This document shows positions 57,886 to 64,000 of a stretch of 64,000 nt of DNA, piece by piece (position 1 is the stretch's first letter; every line of letters begins with the position of its first letter). The stretch is from Nereocystis luetkeana (Eukaryota; Sar; Phaeophyceae; Laminariales; Laminariaceae). The stretch is from positions 11,169,260-11,233,259 of the forward strand of contig JARUPZ010000005.1 in the NCBI GenBank assembly GCA_031213475.1. Reading direction: 5' to 3'. Below the pieces are notes generated by a model. The model had not been told where the DNA came from. It did not search any database and saw only the letters and a list, made by a program, of their open reading frames with translations. The translations under genes and the position numbers were made by a program.

Positions 57886-58959
57886 TTAAATGCCAGTTAG
57901 CTTCCGGCTGCGATCGGGCCCTGCGCCGACATATATGCTTGATGCGACACCCACGTAAAATAGGCGGGTGGCAAGCGAGGAACGCCGAAGGAGTTGTTAC
58001 GGCAGGAACTTTGGAAGATGCAGTCTTAGAAACCCGGTGGCACCTAAGCGCCTCCTGGTCCGGGGGTTTCCGGTCAATCAAATATAGGATGTTCGATCGG
58101 ACCAGAATTTCGTCGCTACGTTGTTACGCTGCGTTCAGAACGTGTGTTGGCTCGTGTTTTCTCGTGAACGACGATGACTTGAAAGAGCTCGATCATATAC
58201 GCTTGTGATTATCTTGTGGTTGATCTGCCGCGGATTCTCAACAGAGACCTACACCTCGACACGAAGTTGCAACAGAGACCTACACCTCGACACGAAGTTG
58301 CTGTAGTGGTCGAAAATGGTCGAAATTTGGAGTGCACAAACTTAGATCAAAACCAACCCCCAATTGAACTTTTCCACTAAAATTACAAACACCTACAGCT
58401 CCTCACAAACATGTACACCCCGCCAAACTACAGGATGCTCATGATAGGGTGTGTCAGGGTATCGGGGGCCCCAAACTGTAGTCTGAGGCAGCGAGAAACG
58501 ACTCAAGAAGACTTTTCATATATCCAAAATGCTGACGGAGAAACAACTATGTTCTCAAGATATGGCTGGTAAGTTCCTAGACCCACGCAAAAAGACAAAA
58601 AATAGCTCAGGCCTCTTGCAAAACCAAAAAAGGGCTTTAAAGCTCAGGCCTTTTGCAAAAATTCGCTTAGACAATTCTACAAAGACGAAATACGGTTCTT
58701 GATTGCAAATTCATGGGTCAGGTCGGGACTGAAGCGGAGCAGCACGACTTGTAGACCCAGGCCGACAAGGCCACTAGAAATCTACTCTGGCTCATCATCG
58801 AGACACTATCTCCCGACGTCCGACAGATTGTGCGAGTACTACTCTGTTGTAAATTTGTGTGTTTATGTTCTTCTTGTACTGCTCTACCCGAGTATTGCTT
58901 GAACGCGCTGAGCCTTTGTTTGGTACGAAACCTCTTCGGCTGTAGTGCTCTAACGCGCT
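57886..58959. other. No gene; contains a perfect 31-bp duplication
   Basis: 58,239-58,269 and 58,270-58,300 are identical 31-bp units (CAACAGAGACC...CGAAGTTG). A related AGCTCAGGCCT(C/T)TTGCAAAA pair lies at about 58,606 and 58,640. A short frame near 58,735 (RNLLWLIIETLSPDVRQIV) faintly recalls Copia gag but is too short to call. Confidence 0.5.
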
Positions 58960-59430
58960 GACCCGGCCTACGGGATAGCTAGTACCTGTAATACGATATT
59001 GTTGCACTTTTCACTGGACGTGGTCCAACAGTTCTGGCCAGGGAAGCAGCTTGTTTGTTGCTTCTGCCTGAGAATATACGACGCTCATAAAATGGCCAGA
59101 TACTACTACTGTGCCCGTCAGTGTATCTGCGAACTTCACGCACACGCGGTTGTATACTTGAGGGTTGGACGCTGCGTTCATCCCGAAAAAAACCACACCA
59201 ATACTTGCGTACGTATCATCCAGTATGAACCTCATTAGCGCACATTTCATACTTATTCGTACTTACTATAAATCAATCCACAAAATGCTACCCTCGTCGT
59301 AAAAAGACAAGCTCTTCACTATGTGACAGTGTATCGAACACCTATCTCCACGAGTGTAAACGCTATCTACTCGCCCCGAGTGTTGCCGGACCCATGAAGA
59401 GATCCAGCCGACGATCAAATCACGCCTGCC
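58960..59430. repeat. LTR-like repeat, copy B
   Basis: Partner of 16,690-17,130, same orientation, sharing GCGTACGTATCATCCAGT, CACATTTCATACT, GTGTTGCCGGACC and the ACGCCTGCCCCATCCACGA block. No gag is seen next to it, so it may be a solo LTR or a truncated element. Confidence 0.5.
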
Positions 59431-60939
59431 CCATCCACGAACTCCCATGCCCTGGCTGGGTACGCGCTCAGCGGAACGGGGGCTCCTAGGTGACTTGGAC
59501 GGCAAAGGGCACGGGAGGGGAGTCGAAAGGGCATACCTCAAGGCCTTCCTGGTCACGCGTGTCAAAGGGGCGGGGGCGACCTGTTGTCTATAAAATACAG
59601 AACTCGACGACATGAGCGAGAAGGCACGGAAAATATCTTGAACGAGGTCCGTTTGCCGGAGGCTGCTCGAGCTTGTCTTGGTGCTCGGGCCGAGGCTCTT
59701 GCTCCTTTTCTTGGTCTGTGGACAAGGCGCCCGATGCACGTCATCATGGGGCTCCTGCCTAGACACGTGCTCCTCTTGCTGGTCTGTGGTTCAAGGCGAT
59801 CGTTCCCCATCGACGAGCCATGGGTGGTGTGGCACTGAGGGACTCTGGGCCTCAGCGGCTCGGCCACCGTGAGGGGAAGCCGACCACCTTCAAATATTTC
59901 TGGATGACATCCAGTTCAACCAAAACTCGGAGGAGCAGAGCGGTGGTCAGGGCGAGCATACTGGAGCGGCTTCTGCTCGCGGTAGCATGTCAGACAACGT
60001 ATCGCGTATTTTGAGGATGGCGGCTCGGACAAACCCCAACATTCGAGTGTTCAGGCTTCGTTGCGGTAAGCAGCCAAAGGCGTGCGAATTGTCGAGGTTT
60101 CAACTGCAAGGAGCGTGTACGAACACCACAATAGAATCTTCTGCGGTAGTGGAACATATCAATGCTTTAGCGGGGCCTAATGTCACGACGGGTTTTCTGC
60201 GTGGAGTGGAACCGGGCACCGTGTGGCGCCGTCGACGTTTAAACAAAGTTCTCCATTCTGACGAAGGTATTTCGTGTCGCTATCGCGGGGGACGTTACCT
60301 CGGTGGGGGGGAAGGCGCGGGTGGAGAAGGTACGCGGTGTATTCCGAGACGGCTTCCGCATGAGGACGTCCTAGGACGGAGCTACAACCATCAAGTTGAG
60401 AGAAGCCCACTTTATTAACAAAGATTTATATTGTTGATCAACAGCGGTTGACGACGCGGCTCCATTCGGTGAGTACAACCGTCATGAGACTCGGGGGGTC
60501 AATGGTTTCCAATATAGATGCTTACCACGTGGGCGAAGGTTGCCGTCTGCATTGACTTCAGTGGGCTGGGGCACATGACTACTCATAAAGCCGCCGTCCT
60601 ACCTCTCGAAAGAAGAGGTCGTGTTGAATAATGTGCGCGCAGGGACGAAGACTCCGCTTTGCTGCCGTGCTTCGTTTGAGCCTGCCGGTGATAAGGCCCG
60701 CAAGGAACAACGGGAAGCCCGTGCAAGTACAGCCACGACCCTGACGTCGATTTCAAATCATAATATCAGCCCCGAAGACGGAAGGAGGCGCAGGTGCAAG
60801 GCTGAGGTCACCACGCAAAGTGACACAGCAGAATGATGACCATCGCAGAGGTGACCGGCGCACGGGTTCATACGATTTATCAACTTAGTTAGGTATGGTC
60901 AAGTAGATGGCATAACGAGGGAATGGGGACGAGGGCGGA
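59431..60939. other. Overlapping frames, no recognised gene
   Basis: The longest plausible frame is 59,987-60,418 (+, 143 codons), which starts MSDNVSRILRMAARTNPNIR and ends in a Gly-rich tail. No domain, partner exon or splice signal was identified. The remaining frames at 59,562-59,872 overlap on both strands. Confidence 0.3.
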
Positions 60940-62110
60940 GGAAAGACGTGAGGCGCATCAGGAGGGTTATGCAACGACAGGGGGGGTTAACTTGTAATCG
61001 AGCCGCGAATGAGGAAAGGGGGGTCATGCGTGGTAGGGTGGGCCTCACGGGATCGAGGGGGGAGTGTGAGGCAACGGGGCTCTACATGAAACGGGACGGA
61101 TCGTGGGCCACAGGACAACGCACAGAACGGTGTGACAGTTTCGCGGCGAGGTCGCGCACGAAACAAGAAGAGGGTTACGTGACCGGGGCGGGGCCATGCG
61201 CAGAACAATAGGAGGGTGCCCGCAGGGCGGTGCCCGAGACGAGAGGAGAATTTCGCGGTGAACCCGCACACGAGACCGGAAGGCAGATGCGGGGCGATAC
61301 CGTGAGCGGAACCAAAAGGGAGATGCACGGTGTGGCCGTGCATGGAACTAAAGGGGTGACAAGCGCGGGAGACGCACGAGGATTGAGAGGGGGAGTTTCC
61401 AACGTAACCGTCCACTAATAGCGCGGAGGGGCGCTCGACGGACCGTGCACGGACGAAGAGAGGACGTGCGCGGCCGGGGCGTGCTTGGAACGGGAGGGGT
61501 TCACCCACGAAGGGAAGAAGGGGGGTGTACAGACGACGGGAGCGAGGAATTGGGCAGCGAGCTCACGGTGGACCCAATCACGGGTCGAGGGTAAAGGGGT
61601 GGGGCAGAACCACGTACAAGACCACAACGGAGGAGGCCGGCCAAGCCGTGCACGGAACGGGCCGGGAGGAGAGTGGGGGGGGCGTGCACGAACTGAGAAG
61701 AGAAGGCCATGGTGGAGGCGAGGACTTGCCGACGGGGGTGGAGGGGTGCGGGGGGGGAACACGGGGTACAGGGGGACAAGCGAGTGGCGGGATTGTAAGT
61801 GAAAAAGTGAGTGAACGGTCACGGCGGAGCCGTGCACGGATCGAGGGTGGACGCGCGGGGCAGGGCTGTGTACAAATCTAGGGGGTAGGAAAATGGGGGC
61901 GAATGGAATGGGAGAGAGGTGCGCGGGAGGTCCGAGAAGCCAAGAGGGGGACCCGCGCACTGTTGACCGAGCGATGAACGAGAGGACAAGGCCACGGCGG
62001 GATCGGACGCGGAACGAAAGGGGAGGTGAGCGACGAAGGATAGGTTACACTGCTAACAAAATGTGCACAAGGAGGAGCTACAGGGGAGAATAGTTGAGTG
62101 GGAAGAAACG
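60940..62110 (+). repeat. Purine-rich (G-strand) degenerate minisatellite
   Basis: The plus strand is strongly enriched in G and A. The motif GCCGTGCACGGAAC(G)GG-GAGG recurs with spacing of several tens of bases and heavy variation (for example about 61,437, 61,650 and 61,833). Long frames on either strand here are by-products of the skew. Confidence 0.65.
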
Positions 62111-62639
62111 CAACCATGGAAGTAGGCGTTAAGACCTTTGAGGATGACAGAGGGCGAGGCGGGAGGGCGAGATCGGCTGGTACGGGTGGTAAAGGAGGCG
62201 ATGGGAAAGATTGCACAACGAGATGGAGGTGGTTTAGCGAATATGGCGTAGGGGTCGAGGGTGGAAGTACTGGCTATTCATGTTGGCGGGGAACGGATTA
62301 CGTGATTCGTTGAGGAACTGCACAATATTCAATAATCCAAAGTGCAAGAGCGGATAGCGAGGGTGGGTGTGCCGGTAAACGGCGTAGGTGCAGGAGGTTT
62401 TTCGAGCGCGAGCTGGGGTACGAGGTGTGAGAAAAGGCGGCGGGCGACGTCAAGTTGGAGAGAGCAGGGGTGGTCCCGGCGAGATTAGCGAGGATAGTGC
62501 GAGACCTACGGGTAACCCAGTGCGAGTAGTAGATAACAGAGGGACGAGGGGGGCAATCCCCGATGCGACGTTCACCTGCCAGCTGAAAGGGAGGCGAGAG
62601 GGGGGGGGGGGGGGGGCAATAAACAACGCGACGCGCCGG

Positions 62640-63655
62640 GTTCCTATTCCAGAACGCCACTCGGCGGACGTGATGCTCCATATGGTACGGAAGATCCTGG
62701 AGGTTAGGGAAACTATTGGGAGGGGAAGGAGGGTCCTAATACCAAACATAGACGTGACGTATGCCTTTCGTCACCTGGGAGTGGAACCGACAGGGACCGT
62801 GTACGTCGGCTATGGTTTGGGCGATTCGTGTTTGTCGACGTGCAGCTGAACCTCGTGTGGAGGGGGAGCCCCGGGTGGTGGGGGGGTCTACCCAACGCCA
62901 TGAACCAGGCGCAGCATCAGATGGCCCGATACTCAAAGGCGTTGCTGACTGCAACAGTGGCCGCCACTGCTCATGTCAGGGTGACAGCGGACACGGGAGC
63001 AAACATGGAACCACCGCTGAAGAGTTGCACACTGAAGGCGATATTGGGGGGGGGGGGTATACTGCGTTGATTGGGTTTTCCATGGACGATATATTGCCGG
63101 TGGATGTATAGTGGGAACCGGACTTGGGGACGAGTATAGTGCTAGCGCAATCGTTGGCGTTGATTCATTTCCAGGACAGAAGGGAGGAGGGGGGGGAGCC
63201 CCTGCTGTCGCACAAGAGAGCCGCGGGTTACGCACCTCTGCGGACAATGCCGGGGTTCGACTTGAACACGGAACCAATGACGATATCATTGTCACCCAGG
63301 AAGAGGTGCAGGCGCTGCAGGACACGCGGCCCGAGAAGAGGCGCACGGTGACGGTACGTTAGGTCTTCGTGTCCTCGGGAAAACGCAACCACGTGACGTA
63401 CATGATCAGATCCAGCAGGAAATTCGTGCGGTTGCTTCCGCAGCTCAGCAGGCCCCGTCGAATTCGAGCAAACAAAAAGGAGGGGGGCGGGGGTTGGGTG
63501 AGGGGAGGAAGAAGACGGAAGCCAGCAGAGTATGTAGGCCGGCGGAGTACTTCACGCAAGACATGGAGTGGTGGAGATGGTGCTTCAAAGAGTGTATGGC
63601 CGGGAAGCGAGACCGTTCGGTGGTGCTGGTCTTTTGATTCGTAAAGCAGGCCCAT
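62640..63655 (+). pseudogene. DIRS-like reverse transcriptase remnant
   Basis: Three frames together follow the RT palm order. First is LIPNIDVTYAFRHLGVEP (motif A Asp; ends near 62,820). Then FVDVQLNLVWRGSPGWWGGL (motif B region) and ALLTATVAATAHVRVTADTG at 62,828-63,070. Then, across a G run at 63,047, GFSMDDILPVDVEWEPD (motif C with the DD pair). Further pieces are PLLSHKRA, FDLNTEPMTISL and NHVTYMIRSSRKFVRLLPQL up to about 63,470, then VEMVLQRVYGRE. This layout is typical of DIRS-type tyrosine-recombinase retrotransposons. No recombinase is visible before the window ends. The frame changes look like homopolymer slips or decay. Confidence 0.6.
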
Positions 63656-64000
63656 TTAACGGCCTGGTGTTCGGACATAAGGCTGACTGCGCCTGGGAAA
63701 GGGGATGCTTGTCGGCGGACAAGAGGAATAGCACGAATAGGAGCAGCAAAAGCGAAGGCGGGGATCAGTTTTCTATCTCTCTTCTGGCGATGGGGATGGT
63801 AATGAAAGCGTAGGTGATGATAGTGATCAGGAAGGATAGACCAACGAAAAAAGGACGGTCGGTACTGATAAGGGGGGACATTTCATTAGCGGATTAGAGG
63901 GTACTTTACTGCGGGGGCAAAAGGGACGGAGAGGTGGGGCGGGACGATGAGGGTTGTTTAGAAAAGATAAGAGGGTGGAACGGCCTGGCAGAGCACGTGC
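63656..64000. other. Right edge, probably continuing the DIRS-like element
   Basis: The open frame from 63,568 runs to 63,813 with no named domain. Then purine-rich sequence continues to the window end. Confidence 0.35.

Noticed and set aside
60987-61960. Long Pro/Arg/Ser-rich frames on both strands
   Set aside because: They result from the strand skew of the purine-rich minisatellite and have no domain or start context.

Overview
This window is nuclear eukaryotic DNA that is dominated by repeats and transposable elements, with two recognisable intron-containing host genes. The visible traits are phase-consistent introns of about 0.6-1.6 kb with GT-AG borders, TTAGGG-like stretches, decayed Copia, Gypsy, LINE and DIRS-like elements, and a betaine-type methyltransferase. 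Together they suggest a stramenopile alga, possibly a brown alga. That assignment is inference from style, not from a marker gene. I saw no rRNA, tRNA gene, CRISPR array or bacterial operon.

Layout. 1-12,110 is a tandem array of diverged units of about 2.5 kb: one partial copy, three full copies and a partial last copy. A 1.84-kb foldback-type element interrupts copy 1, and a tRNA-derived SINE candidate interrupts copy 4. 12,111-22,450 is mostly non-coding. It holds a candidate orphan exon, a strong GC hairpin, a dispersed copy of the array unit, a dead Copia gag on the minus strand and a cluster of CCGCACCG-type satellites. 22,761-27,566 (+) is a complete five-exon SAM-dependent methyltransferase gene that resembles sarcosine/dimethylglycine N-methyltransferases (345 codons). 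29,415-31,540 (-) is a decayed Gypsy pol.

32,142-46,681 (+) is the N-terminal half (six membrane segments, five exons) of a major facilitator superfamily transporter. Its first intron is about 10.2 kb and is packed with LINE, MITE, hairpin, SINE and satellite sequence. In exon 2 three consecutive TGA codons sit exactly where motif A normally carries basic residues, and the exon 4 acceptor lacks AG, so the copy looks like a pseudogene unless it is recoded. 48,614-55,938 is a complete but decayed Copia element with two LTRs. Beyond it come a second SINE copy, an MFS-like C-terminal fragment on the opposite strand, a purine-rich minisatellite, and (62.6-63.7 kb) a frameshifted reverse transcriptase of DIRS-like type.

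The most useful observations are these: the triple-TGA transporter; the SINE family with A and B boxes, dated by an empty site in the neighbouring array units; the foldback, MITE and hairpin elements defined by inverted repeats; a strongly over-represented 9-mer TACC(A/T)GGTA; and a 26-bp duplication that moved the methyltransferase stop codon.
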